From: a virus
Strand: one strand, 5' to 3'
IMG/VR virus record: IMGVR_UViG_3300042542_002193
Coordinates: 1-54,928 of that record
Length of the DNA: 54,928 nucleotides
Shown here: in pieces, positions 7,248-14,082 of the stretch
How positions within the stretch are numbered: position 1 is the stretch's first letter
Layout: every line of letters begins with the position of its first letter
Made by a program: the position numbers and the translations under genes
The notes under the pieces: model-generated
Database searches by the model: none
Told to the model about the DNA's origin: nothing
The model's input: only the letters and a program-made list of their open reading frames with translations

Positions 7248-7449
7248 CAAGTTAACTATCCTTGAAGAAATAATCAAGGAAATTGGTGAGGAGTTGTACC
7301 AGAAATGGTACAACGCCCTTGCCATTGAAGATAGAACAGAAGAGGCTTCAAAAGCGATGTCTACAAATGCTGGTGAGACAGCACTCTGGGTTATTCAAAC
7401 ATTTATGAATAAGTTTAATAATGCAGCGGACGAACTAAAAGGAGAATAG
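7240..7449 (+). CDS. Hypothetical helical protein
   Basis: 69 residues, acidic and all-helical in appearance (MDSKLTILEEIIKEIGEELYQKWYNAL). It overlaps the protease gene. No family recognised. Confidence 0.5.
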   Translation: MDSKLTILEEIIKEIGEELYQKWYNALAIEDRTEEASKAMSTNAGETALWVIQTFMNKFNNAADELKGE

Positions 7450-7450
7450 A

Positions 7451-7753
7451 TTGATAGTTACAGATGAAAGCTTTGATAGAGTACTAGATTCTCACAATCT
7501 AGTCCTTATTGATTTCTGGGCTCCATGGTGCGGACCATGCTTAAAGGTGTCTCCAATATTAGATGAGATATCAAATGAGTGCGGGCTCTGGGTAGGAAAG
7601 ATAAATGTTGATGAAAATCCTGTAAAATCAGCAGAATACTCTGTAACTTCTATCCCTTATATGGTACTATTTAAGTCGGGGAAACCAGTAAAGACTATTA
7701 CTGGAGCAAAACCTAAGCATGTAATGCTAGAAGAACTTTCAGAATGGATCTAG
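7451..7753 (+). CDS. Thioredoxin
   Basis: 100 residues, standard thioredoxin length. Active site WCGPC with Cys27 and Cys30; cis-Pro in TSIPYMVLF; buried Asp and FWAPWCGPC context intact. The start is TTG at 7451, preceded by GGAG 7 bases upstream. Likely reductant for the class II ribonucleotide reductase at 36353 and for the GPx-like enzyme at 2438. Host thioredoxin reductase would be needed, since none is seen here. Confidence 0.92.
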   Translation: MIVTDESFDRVLDSHNLVLIDFWAPWCGPCLKVSPILDEISNECGLWVGKINVDENPVKSAEYSVTSIPYMVLFKSGKPVKTITGAKPKHVMLEELSEWI

Positions 7754-7938
7754 AAAACATAGATTCAAATCATTTAGAGTTTGAGATATGGCTCAAAAAT
7801 GGTTACGATAAAGGCTGGGTATCTGATGTATTTTGCGATACACACGATGGTCCGCCTTTAACAGATGAAGAAATGCAAGAATGGGAAGAAGGAGGAGATC
7901 CCTGCTCTTTCCATGTAAAAGTAAATGCACTACACTAA
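7744..7938 (+). CDS. Small acidic conserved actinophage-type protein
   Basis: 64 residues. The segment GWVSDVFCDTHDGPPLTDEEMQEWEEGGDPC resembles a small family I associate with many actinophages. Two cysteines and several His could bind metal. It overlaps thioredoxin by 10 bases. Function unknown. Confidence 0.55.
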   Translation: MDLENIDSNHLEFEIWLKNGYDKGWVSDVFCDTHDGPPLTDEEMQEWEEGGDPCSFHVKVNALH

Positions 7939-7986
7939 ATTTCTGTAATCGCAAAGATGACAGAGGAAATAAGGAGAATAAATTAA

Positions 7987-9423
7987 ATGAACTCATTTAA
8001 GAAAATCGCTCTAGCCATGGTTGCAGCCATGACTTTGGGCACAATGGTAGCAACACCTGCAAGTGCTAACACCATGTCAGTTGTAGCATCCACATGGAAT
8101 GCCGCAAAAACAGGTGGCGCAGGATATGACACGCCAGCAACTGCTGGAACAGCGCTAACGACTGCAATCGTACGTCCAGTACCTGCAGACAACACTGTTG
8201 ACAATACAGACGTTGTTCAGATCGTAGCAACAGTAGTAGCAGGAACATCAGTTACTGCAACTTCAACAAATGCAACAATCGTATCTGCACTACACTCAAC
8301 TGCTGCACCAGTAGGAGCAACATCAGGATCATCATCTTTGACAGTTGCAACTGGTACAGGAACAACAGCAACATTCTATGTATACACAAAGACAACAGCA
8401 ATTGGAACAGTTGTAGTTACAAATGGTCCAGTAACGGTAACATACTATGTACAGGGTACTGCTGGTCTAATCAATAATCTATCAGTTTCTGCACCTACAA
8501 CAGGTGCTGCTGGTACAAAGCAAGACATCGTTGTAACTGCAACAGATGCATTTGGCAACAAGGTATCTGGTAAGTCAATTACAGCAACTGTATTTGCTTC
8601 AACAGCAGTTATGGATACAGCAACAGTAACAACTGGTGCTACACTAACAGATTTTGGAACAGCAACCTTTAAGGCTACTCTTCCAACAACAGGAACACGC
8701 TCACTAATTACATTTGCTCCAACAACATCAACAGATGCAGTTGCAGCAGCAGTAGTTGGTTTGACTGCTCCAACACTTGCTCCATTCGCAGAGATTTCAG
8801 TTCGTGATCTAGTATCAGAGCTTGCTGCTGAAAAAGCAGCACTCGTTGCAGAAAGAGCAGCACACGCTTCAACAAAAGCTCAGCTTGAAGCAGAAGTTAA
8901 GGCTAAGTCAGCTCTAGCAGAAAGCCTAGCAAAGGCTAATGCTGAGCTACTAAAGGCTACCGCAGAAGCAACTGATGCAAAGAAGGCAGAAGCAAGCGCT
9001 CTAAAGGCACTCGCAGATGCAGGCGTTGCTGCAGATAAGATTATTGCACAGTTCAAGTTGGACTTGGAAGCAGCGAATGCTTCACTTGCAACACTTACTG
9101 CAGAACTTGCAGAACTAAAGGCTTCACATGCCAAGGCACTTGCTGATCTAAAGGCTACATCAGATAAGGCACTTGCAGATGCAAAGGCTGCTTCAGATAA
9201 GGCAGTTGCAGATGCTGTAGCAACAGAGAAGGTAGCGGGTGCAAAGTCACTTGCAGATGCAAAGACTGCATCAGATGCTGCTCTACTCGCTAAGGATGCA
9301 CAGATTGCTAAGTTGACTGCAGATAATGCTGCAGCAATTAAGTCTATGAAGGCTGCATTTAACAAGTTGGCCACTCAGTGGAACAAGAAGAATCCAAAAG
9401 CTAAGGTTACCTTGCTTAAGTAA
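7987..9423 (+). CDS. Secreted Ig-like plus alanine-rich coiled-coil surface protein
   Basis: 478 residues. Signal peptide 1-27 (cleavage after ASA). Residues 30-150 are Thr/Ala/Val-rich beta structure. Residues 155-260 resemble a bacterial Ig-like (Big-1 type) domain (SVSAPTTGAAG...VVTATDAFGNKVSG). Residues 266-460 form a long Ala/Lys coiled coil with repeated ADAKAASDKA units. The C-terminus is basic (WNKKNPKAKV). It resembles a host cell-envelope protein more than a phage protein. Possible roles are envelope remodelling or receptor masking after infection, or a virion fibre. AAGGAG precedes the start by 8 bases, and a strong terminator follows. Confidence 0.65.
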   Translation: MNSFKKIALAMVAAMTLGTMVATPASANTMSVVASTWNAAKTGGAGYDTPATAGTALTTAIVRPVPADNTVDNTDVVQIVATVVAGTSVTATSTNATIVSALHSTAAPVGATSGSSSLTVATGTGTTATFYVYTKTTAIGTVVVTNGPVTVTYYVQGTAGLINNLSVSAPTTGAAGTKQDIVVTATDAFGNKVSGKSITATVFASTAVMDTATVTTGATLTDFGTATFKATLPTTGTRSLITFAPTTSTDAVAAAVVGLTAPTLAPFAEISVRDLVSELAAEKAALVAERAAHASTKAQLEAEVKAKSALAESLAKANAELLKATAEATDAKKAEASALKALADAGVAADKIIAQFKLDLEAANASLATLTAELAELKASHAKALADLKATSDKALADAKAASDKAVADAVATEKVAGAKSLADAKTASDAALLAKDAQIAKLTADNAAAIKSMKAAFNKLATQWNKKNPKAKVTLLK

Positions 9424-9430
9424 TTAGTTT

Positions 9431-9463
9431 AATATGGGGCAGGGTAACCTGCCCCATATTTAC
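9431..9463 (+). terminator. Intrinsic terminator
   Basis: 13-bp perfect stem (AATATGGGGCAGG / CCTGCCCCATATT) with a 4-base loop, followed by T-rich sequence, directly after the 7987 gene. Confidence 0.85.
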
Positions 9464-9483
9464 TATTATGATAAAATATATAT

Positions 9484-9636
9484 ATGGAATGGGATCATTT
9501 TCACGTAATTAAAAAAAAGATTTTAAGAGATCTAATAATTGAAATGGAAAATTTAGAATTTCCACCAGACTGGAGACCCAAAGACGTTTTGGGATTAGTG
9601 GTAAGAAAATTAAAAGAAAAAGAGGAATCATGTTAA
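9484..9636 (+). CDS. Small hypothetical protein
   Basis: 50 residues (MEWDHFHVIKKKILRDLIIE...). TAAAAT at 9472-9477 lies 6 bases before this ATG, suggesting a leaderless start after the terminator. The C-terminus overlaps the next gene by 7 bases. Unknown. Confidence 0.5.
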   Translation: MEWDHFHVIKKKILRDLIIEMENLEFPPDWRPKDVLGLVVRKLKEKEESC

Positions 9637-9836
9637 AGAATTTAAAAAATTGGTTAGGATTCAATTCAGTTGAATCTCAGGTTGAAGCCATGCTAGAAGA
9701 AATTAAGACTTCGGCCAAGAAGGCACCAGCCAAGAAGGCACCAGCCAAGAAGGCACCAGCCAAGAAGGCACCAGCCAAGAAGGCACCAGCCAAGAAAACT
9801 TCGGCTAAAAAAACTTCGGCTAAGAAAACAAAATAA
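9630..9836 (+). CDS. Histone H1-like lysine/alanine-repeat protein
   Basis: 68 residues: a short N-terminal helix region (1-26) followed by about 40 residues of [10 protein letters not shown] repeats. Such tails resemble histone H1 and the C-terminal tails of actinobacterial HU/HupB, which bind DNA without sequence specificity. It may be a DNA-compacting or packaging-associated peptide, or affect the host nucleoid. It overlaps genes on both sides. Confidence 0.65.
   Translation: MLKNLKNWLGFNSVESQVEAMLEEIKTSAKKAPAKKAPAKKAPAKKAPAKKAPAKKTSAKKTSAKKTK
9714..9788 (+). repeat. 15-bp coding tandem repeat (AKKAP)
   Basis: Five near-identical 15-base units (gccaagaaggcacca) followed by two diverged AKKTS-encoding units. 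They encode the basic tail of the H1-like protein. Confidence 0.9.
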
Positions 9837-10054
9837 TGGAATCAAAGAAAAGAAGTTTTTATAAATCAATTACTTGGCCAGCAGTTCATATTGGATTTGT
9901 TGGCACATTAGTTTACTTCTTTGAAATGGCTATTACTGGCGAAGCTCATTGGGAGTATGCTGGGGCATTTGCAATTATTTACACTGCATGCGAAATGATA
10001 GGGTTTTTTCTACATGAAAGAGCATGGTCAAAATTTGGTGGGAAGATTAATTAA
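9836..10054 (+). CDS. DUF2061-like membrane protein
   Basis: 72 residues, two membrane helices. The pattern [22 protein letters not shown]...[31 protein letters not shown] matches the DUF2061 family (KR..K..TWR...G..E.a..ia..E...K...Y..HER.W). The biochemical role of that family is unknown. Start overlaps the preceding stop. Confidence 0.75.
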   Translation: MESKKRSFYKSITWPAVHIGFVGTLVYFFEMAITGEAHWEYAGAFAIIYTACEMIGFFLHERAWSKFGGKIN

Positions 10055-10194
10055 TGGGAAAGCATTTAGATAAAATGCAGAGAGCTCTTGCTCAAAGGCA
10101 AGCTGCTACATATTCACCTGGTGAAAAAAAGCCTGGATCAATGAATATTAAAAAAACTGGCTACAGAGGGCAGAAGGCAAAGGGATCTAAGTAG
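10054..10194 (+). CDS. Small basic protein
   Basis: 46 residues, [20 protein letters not shown]..., 11 Lys and no acidic cluster, with a Gly/Lys-rich tail. Probably nucleic-acid or membrane associated; unassigned. TAATG overlap upstream, and its TAG overlaps a GTG start. Confidence 0.5.
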   Translation: MGKHLDKMQRALAQRQAATYSPGEKKPGSMNIKKTGYRGQKAKGSK

Positions 10195-10316
10195 TGTTTA
10201 GTGGATTTTGCGAAATAAAAGACTGTAATAATAAGGCAACAAGGCTTTCTGGAAAACAAGAAGGCCCAATCATAGATATATGCGATGATTGCTGGCATAA
10301 GCAATACAAGTCCTAA
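10194..10316 (+). CDS. Zinc-binding microprotein (GTG start)
   Basis: 40 residues with C-x5-C near the N-terminus and CDDC downstream followed by WH, a likely zinc knuckle. The GTG start overlaps the preceding TAG. Unknown role. Confidence 0.5.
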   Translation: MFSGFCEIKDCNNKATRLSGKQEGPIIDICDDCWHKQYKS

Positions 10317-10325
10317 TCAACTAAA

Positions 10326-10371
10326 TGCTATAATAGTCCTATAAGCGGAATACTAGTCCCGCTTAAATAAA
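10326..10371 (+). promoter_or_regulatory. Extended -10 promoter with leader hairpin
   Basis: TGCTATAAT (TATAAT 10329-10334) without a -35, followed by a leader with an AAGCGG/CCGCTT hairpin (about 10343-10366) and a Shine-Dalgarno (AGGAG) before 10392. Confidence 0.55.
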
Positions 10372-10391
10372 TAACCTATAGGAGTAATAAA

Positions 10392-10544
10392 ATGTCAGAC
10401 GGAAAAGATTTAAACGGATTTACATCACCAAAGGTAAACGATTCAACAGTATGGGGAAACAACGAGCAGTACGCAGCTGATCCAAAGGCAGCATTCCCAT
10501 CAACAGACGTTTCAAACCAAGCGCAGGCTCAAGGTCCTAAGTAA
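10392..10544 (+). CDS. Small polar protein
   Basis: 50 residues, MSDGKDLNGFTSPKVNDSTV..., Asn/Gln/Ser-rich and probably disordered. It has its own promoter and AGGAG. It could be an abundant small virion or decoration component, but nothing in the sequence proves that. Confidence 0.5.
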   Translation: MSDGKDLNGFTSPKVNDSTVWGNNEQYAADPKAAFPSTDVSNQAQAQGPK

Positions 10545-10545
10545 T

Positions 10546-10638
10546 ATGTGCTTTGAATGCGGTTGCGAAAGCGTAGGCAGCGAGACTGGAGTTAAAGAAG
10601 TTAGTATCCAGGATGTATCAGATCAGAGGAATCAATAA
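10546..10638 (+). CDS. Cys-rich microprotein
   Basis: 30 residues beginning MCFECGCESVG, a CxxCxC metal-binding head. Stop overlaps the next ATG. The next gene product also starts with a CxxCxC head, suggesting a tandem pair. Confidence 0.45.
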   Translation: MCFECGCESVGSETGVKEVSIQDVSDQRNQ

Positions 10639-10745
10639 TGTGTAAAGATTGTTCATGTGGAAAAGATGAGCAGATTCAAAATGAATCAGCTCCATCACCA
10701 GCTAGTAACAATGTTGTGACCATCTCACAAATTAAGGGAGCATAG
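10638..10745 (+). CDS. Cys-rich microprotein, paralogue of preceding
   Basis: 35 residues beginning MCKDCSCGKDEQ, again CxxCxC, followed by a polar tail ending SQIKGA. Overlaps both neighbours (TAATG, TAGTG). Function unknown; it may bind a metal or cluster. Confidence 0.45.
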   Translation: MCKDCSCGKDEQIQNESAPSPASNNVVTISQIKGA

Positions 10746-10921
10746 TGTCAGAAAATGTTGTAAACTCTGGAGAGGCAACAAAAAAGAATCCTTCTCAGGG
10801 TAAATTTAAATCTGGTATACAAGAAAAAAGACCACCAATGAAAATTGATGTCAATAAGCATGGAATTAGAAGAGAAACACCAGCAGTTCCACCTAAAAAA
10901 TTTGGTAGAAAGAAGGTTTAA
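10745..10921 (+). CDS. Small basic Lys/Pro-rich protein (GTG start)
   Basis: 58 residues ending in PKKFGRKKV; disordered and basic, hence a candidate nucleic-acid-binding peptide. GTG start overlaps the preceding TAG. It lies immediately upstream of an oxygenase gene. Confidence 0.5.
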   Translation: MSENVVNSGEATKKNPSQGKFKSGIQEKRPPMKIDVNKHGIRRETPAVPPKKFGRKKV

Positions 10922-10923
10922 TT

Positions 10924-11814
10924 ATGGAAGCATTATCACAGACCACAAGTCAACTCGGAGGAAAACTCCTAGGAGGAGGGGGAACTGGGATTTGGCAGTA
11001 CGAAAACTTTCTTTCTAAAGAAGAGTGTGAAGAATTAATTAAATTCTTTAACGCAAATGAGGAAGAGTGGAGATTTATTTGCTTCTACGGATCTTACGGT
11101 ATGCATGTCGTTTCTCCATTTACCAAAGATCATGGTACTTCAATAACTGAAGAATACATGGCAACCCTAAGACAAAGAATGATTCAGTATTGTTCTGATG
11201 CTGCTGGAAGGCCTATGAAGATTAACAGTATGCATGCACAGAAGTGGGAGATTGGTGCTTACGCAAACGATCACTCAGATAACACAGACCTTGATGGCGA
11301 AGACATGGGTTGGGCTGATAACAAGCAATACTCTGGAATATACTTAAACAGCCAGCCAGATTATGATGGTGGAGTTTTAAAGTTTAGAGATCATAATCTA
11401 GATGTTGTTCCACCTACTGGATCTTTTGTGTCATTTCCTGGAGGCGTAGAGAATATTCATAGCGTTACCGAGATTACTGCAGGAACTAGATATACCATAG
11501 TGATATTCTGGGATTATGCAGATGCATGGTACTCTGAAGCACAGCTGCAAGAGTGGGAAAGATTAATTTTTAAGGAAAGAATTCATCAGTATCAATTAAA
11601 GCAGCAGTGGAAAGACAAAGTAGCACATCCTTTGCTAGAAAATCCATATGCTGGAGTAGACAACCCAGAAGAATTACCAGAAGGACTAATGGAAAGCTTG
11701 ACTTCTGCAGACATTAAGTGTAATGCTAGAAGAAATCAAGAGGCAGCAATTAAAGCTGGTAATGTTCCAGCTGGAGTAGTTGTTGACCAGATAATTACAG
11801 AGGAAGATGTTTGA
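10924..11814 (+). CDS. 2OG/Fe(II) oxygenase (prolyl 4-hydroxylase-like)
   Basis: 296 residues. A double-stranded beta-helix core spans about 98-200: iron ligands His117 and Asp119 (NDHSDNT) and His179 (NIHSV), with Arg189 (GTRYTIV) for the 2-oxoglutarate carboxylate. QPDYDGGVLKFRDH matches the P4H-type strand. Such enzymes hydroxylate prolyl or other side chains using O2 and 2OG. Residues 200-296 form an extra helical tail (WERLIFKERIHQYQ...). Most similar in this window to the product at 52184 (HAQKW, SDNT, FRDH shared). Substrate unknown. The next gene overlaps by 8 bases. Confidence 0.85.
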   Translation: MEALSQTTSQLGGKLLGGGGTGIWQYENFLSKEECEELIKFFNANEEEWRFICFYGSYGMHVVSPFTKDHGTSITEEYMATLRQRMIQYCSDAAGRPMKINSMHAQKWEIGAYANDHSDNTDLDGEDMGWADNKQYSGIYLNSQPDYDGGVLKFRDHNLDVVPPTGSFVSFPGGVENIHSVTEITAGTRYTIVIFWDYADAWYSEAQLQEWERLIFKERIHQYQLKQQWKDKVAHPLLENPYAGVDNPEELPEGLMESLTSADIKCNARRNQEAAIKAGNVPAGVVVDQIITEEDV

Positions 11815-12109
11815 TTTAGAAAAGGCTGTCAAGCACCACGGTACCTTTATCTTTGGATCTCCAGATAATTCCGAGGGGATCGATAAAAACGGCGATGCAT
11901 ATGATTATTCTTTTATGACTGAAACTGGTATGGTTTCTTATAATAAAGAAGATGACGGAACCTATTTAGTTAATCTTAACAACACCCATTTAGATAAGAT
12001 AGAAACAAGAAAGATAACATTGGATCAGCTTACAAAGTGGTTTTATGAGTTATCAGATGAGTATTTTAATGAAAATATAAAAGATATACCATTGGAGGAA
12101 AAAGAATAA
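11807..12109 (+). CDS. Hypothetical acidic protein between oxygenases
   Basis: 100 residues, acidic, predicted alpha/beta (KHHGTFIFGSPDNSEG, TYLVNLNNTHLDKIETRKITL). It overlaps both adjacent oxygenase genes, so it is likely co-translated with them; an accessory or substrate role is conceivable but unsupported. Confidence 0.55.
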   Translation: MFDLEKAVKHHGTFIFGSPDNSEGIDKNGDAYDYSFMTETGMVSYNKEDDGTYLVNLNNTHLDKIETRKITLDQLTKWFYELSDEYFNENIKDIPLEEKE

Positions 12110-12873
12110 TGGAATTTGATGAGATAAGCAACTCTGGATCTGAAAGAGATATTAAGTTTATTGATTATTTTTTAAAAAATAAACAAACATTAGAAGACCG
12201 AAAAGTTATAATTGATAAGGAACTATGGTATATACCTAACTTTTTAGAAAAAGAAGAGTTAGAGTATCTTAAGCCATTCTGTGATGAGAAAACTGGCTGG
12301 TACTTAACTTCTAGATCTAGTTCTATTAGAAATAAATTTATTGGCGTTAATTACAGAATACATCCAGAAGGCACAATATGCCCAACACGCGGAATAGATC
12401 TAAGTAATAGTGCAATATTTCCAGAAGAAACTGATTCAAGATACCACCCAGAGCTATTCTATAAATCTGAAGGAGTATTTGATAGAATGAAAGTTGTGCT
12501 TCCAAATAGATTAAACGAAGATACAACTCTACAATCTTTTTGGCCTCTAGATGATTCTGATCATAGCGGTGCATATCAGTGGCATTGGGAAAAGAGCATG
12601 GCCGCAGAGCTTGGTGATCCAGACTTTAATGATTTTGGAATGACTGCAGCTTGGTCTATTTATCTGAATGATGATTTTGAAGATGGCCAGCTTGAATTTG
12701 CTTACAAGGCATATGTTATTAAGCCACAGCCTGGGATGTTAATATCAATACCAATGACAAAAGAATTTACTCACCGTGTAACTCCAGTAAAAAATGGAGA
12801 AAGACATACTCTTTATGGTACATGTTTTCAAGATTTAAATGATAGAGCTATTTCTAGCGGAGAAACCTGCTAA
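12109..12873 (+). CDS. 2OG/Fe(II) oxygenase-like protein with HxE variant
   Basis: 254 residues. The P4H-type core is present (SIYLNDDFEDGQLEF...IKPQPGMLISIP), distal His222 (FTHRV) and Arg232 (NGERHTLYG), but the first metal motif is His159-W-Glu161 (QWHWEK) in place of HxD. Glu substitutes for Asp in a minority of 2OG oxygenases; halogenases instead have Ala or Gly. It may therefore be active with altered metal geometry, or act on a different substrate. Followed by a terminator-free gap and a new promoter. Confidence 0.75.
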   Translation: MEFDEISNSGSERDIKFIDYFLKNKQTLEDRKVIIDKELWYIPNFLEKEELEYLKPFCDEKTGWYLTSRSSSIRNKFIGVNYRIHPEGTICPTRGIDLSNSAIFPEETDSRYHPELFYKSEGVFDRMKVVLPNRLNEDTTLQSFWPLDDSDHSGAYQWHWEKSMAAELGDPDFNDFGMTAAWSIYLNDDFEDGQLEFAYKAYVIKPQPGMLISIPMTKEFTHRVTPVKNGERHTLYGTCFQDLNDRAISSGETC

Positions 12874-12876
12874 CTA

Positions 12877-12911
12877 TTGACTATCCGTATTAATTGTAGT
12901 ATAATTAATAT
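12877..12911 (+). promoter_or_regulatory. Leaderless promoter for 12912 gene / groES operon
   Basis: TTGACT at 12877-12882, 17-base spacer, TATAAT at 12900-12905, 6 bases to the ATG at 12912. Confidence 0.7.
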
Positions 12912-13073
12912 ATGAAAACACTTATTATTATTTTTATATTATCTCTAGTTGTATGCGGCTATCTTTCATATAGACTTTATCAAGAAATTTCAACAATTAT
13001 GGAAGCAAAAAAAATACAAGAAAAATCGGTACAGGATCGTTTTTGGGCAAGCCAACAGTCTTTTGAGGAGTAA
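12912..13073 (+). CDS. Small single-pass membrane protein
   Basis: 53 residues: membrane helix at residues 3-21 (TLIIIFILSLVVCGYLSYRL) followed by a soluble helix. Leaderless start set by the promoter. GAGGAG at its end serves as Shine-Dalgarno for groES, 2 bases downstream. Confidence 0.55.
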   Translation: MKTLIIIFILSLVVCGYLSYRLYQEISTIMEAKKIQEKSVQDRFWASQQSFEE

Positions 13074-13075
13074 AA

Positions 13076-13372
13076 ATGATCAAGCCCTTCGGTAACCTTC
13101 TGTTAGTAAAAGAAGATAAAATTGAAGATAGGACCACATCATCTGGTATAGTGCTTATGGCCTCACTAAGTGAGTCTAATCTTAGAACTGGTAAGATAGT
13201 TGATCTTGGAAATGGTGAGCACAACTATAAAGGTGAGCTTATACCAATTAATGGATTAGATATTGGTGATAGCGTGTATTACAACCAAAATAGCGGAACA
13301 GATATTGAAGATGAAGACGGAGAAAAGTATTTGCTTTTGAATACAAAAAGCGTACTAGCAATTAAGGGGTAA
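13076..13372 (+). CDS. groS: GroES-type co-chaperonin
   Basis: 98 residues, normal GroES length (about 97). The Gly-Ile-Val-Leu mobile loop region TTSSGIVLMAS binds GroEL; the fold continues with TGKIVDLGNGE, DIGDSVYYN and the C-terminal LLNTKSVLAI strand. No GroEL is present in this window, so it probably replaces host GroES on host GroEL, as T4 Gp31 does, to fold phage proteins. Shine-Dalgarno GAGGAG lies at the end of the preceding gene. Confidence 0.88.
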   Translation: MIKPFGNLLLVKEDKIEDRTTSSGIVLMASLSESNLRTGKIVDLGNGEHNYKGELIPINGLDIGDSVYYNQNSGTDIEDEDGEKYLLLNTKSVLAIKG

Positions 13373-13374
13373 AG

Positions 13375-13557
13375 TTGAGAAAAGGGTTTGTTTTTAAATC
13401 ATTATCTGACTCAGTTATACTGCAGGTTAAAACAAAATCTCCAGAAAAATGGCTATTGGTTGATAGAGAAACTGGTCAAGTCTATCAAGGAAGCAAAAAT
13501 GGACACTGGGATAGATTAGATCCAGTTATAAAAACCGACAAAAATAAAAGCTATTGA
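13375..13557 (+). CDS. Hypothetical protein (TTG start)
   Basis: 60 residues, basic (MRKGFVFKSLSDSVILQVKT). The TTG at 13375 is preceded by AAGGGG with 5-base spacing, directly after groES. A beta-rich segment KWLLVDRETGQVYQGSKNGHW suggests a small SH3-like barrel. Unknown. Confidence 0.5.
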   Translation: MRKGFVFKSLSDSVILQVKTKSPEKWLLVDRETGQVYQGSKNGHWDRLDPVIKTDKNKSY

Positions 13558-13590
13558 CAGCAACTGTAATATATTATATAATAAACTATA
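13554..13590 (+). promoter_or_regulatory. Leaderless promoter for 13591 gene
   Basis: TTGACA at 13554-13559, 17-base spacer, TATAAT at 13577-13582, 8 bases to the ATG at 13591. Probably drives the run through the glycosyltransferase genes. Confidence 0.7.
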
Positions 13591-13722
13591 ATGATAAATA
13601 AGATTATATGCATGATTAAAGGACACACCCTTGTAGATGCAGGCACATGTCCATATACTGGCTCAACATATCAATATTGTGAAAGATGCACTGCAATGAT
13701 TCCAATCCAGGTGGCGGTATGA
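13591..13722 (+). CDS. Zinc-ribbon microprotein
   Basis: 43 residues, MINKIICMIKGHTLVDAGTC..., with cysteines C7, C20, C30 and C33 (YCERC), a likely zinc site. Overlaps the next start by 4 bases. Confidence 0.5.
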   Translation: MINKIICMIKGHTLVDAGTCPYTGSTYQYCERCTAMIPIQVAV

Positions 13723-13826
13723 AAGAGCCTAAAATAATGAAGATGGACTGGCGTTCATTAGGATATTGGCCAGTCTACAAAGATGGAAAACTTACATGGG
13801 AAAAGGATCCAGAAAATAATGATTGA
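13719..13826 (+). CDS. Microprotein, unknown
   Basis: 35 residues, MKEPKIMKMDWRSLGYWPVY..., aromatic-rich and polar; overlaps both neighbours (ATGA and 8 bases). Supported only by tight packing in the operon. Confidence 0.4.
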   Translation: MKEPKIMKMDWRSLGYWPVYKDGKLTWEKDPENND

Positions 13827-14082
13827 TTGGTTAGTTCATAAATTGTTTTGGTGGGCACCACTTAGAAAAGCTATATTTGAAGAAGTGCATATGTATGATC
13901 ATTTGTCTGATGTATTTACTAATTCAGACTTAACAGATATAGCCTCATGCAGCTGGATGGAAGGCGACACTTGGTACGGTTGGGAATATGATAGTGAACT
14001 AAATCGTTACTATTTTAATGACATTGGTAACAAATCCCTGGTTGGATTATGGGAAGACAATTGGCTAAAAGAAGCCCTATGA
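13819..14082 (+). CDS. Hypothetical acidic protein
   Basis: 87 residues from the ATG at 13819 (MIDWLVHKLFWWAPLRKAIF). Aromatic-rich with WGWEYDSELNRYYFND; no family recognised. Its TGA overlaps the ATG of the glycosyltransferase (ATGA), so it could be a partner of that enzyme. Confidence 0.5.
   Translation: MIDWLVHKLFWWAPLRKAIFEEVHMYDHLSDVFTNSDLTDIASCSWMEGDTWYGWEYDSELNRYYFNDIGNKSLVGLWEDNWLKEAL

Noticed and set aside
8880-9374. 164-residue minus-strand Ala/Ser-rich frame
   Set aside because: Antisense shadow of the coiled-coil part of the 7987 gene; no promoter or RBS on that strand.
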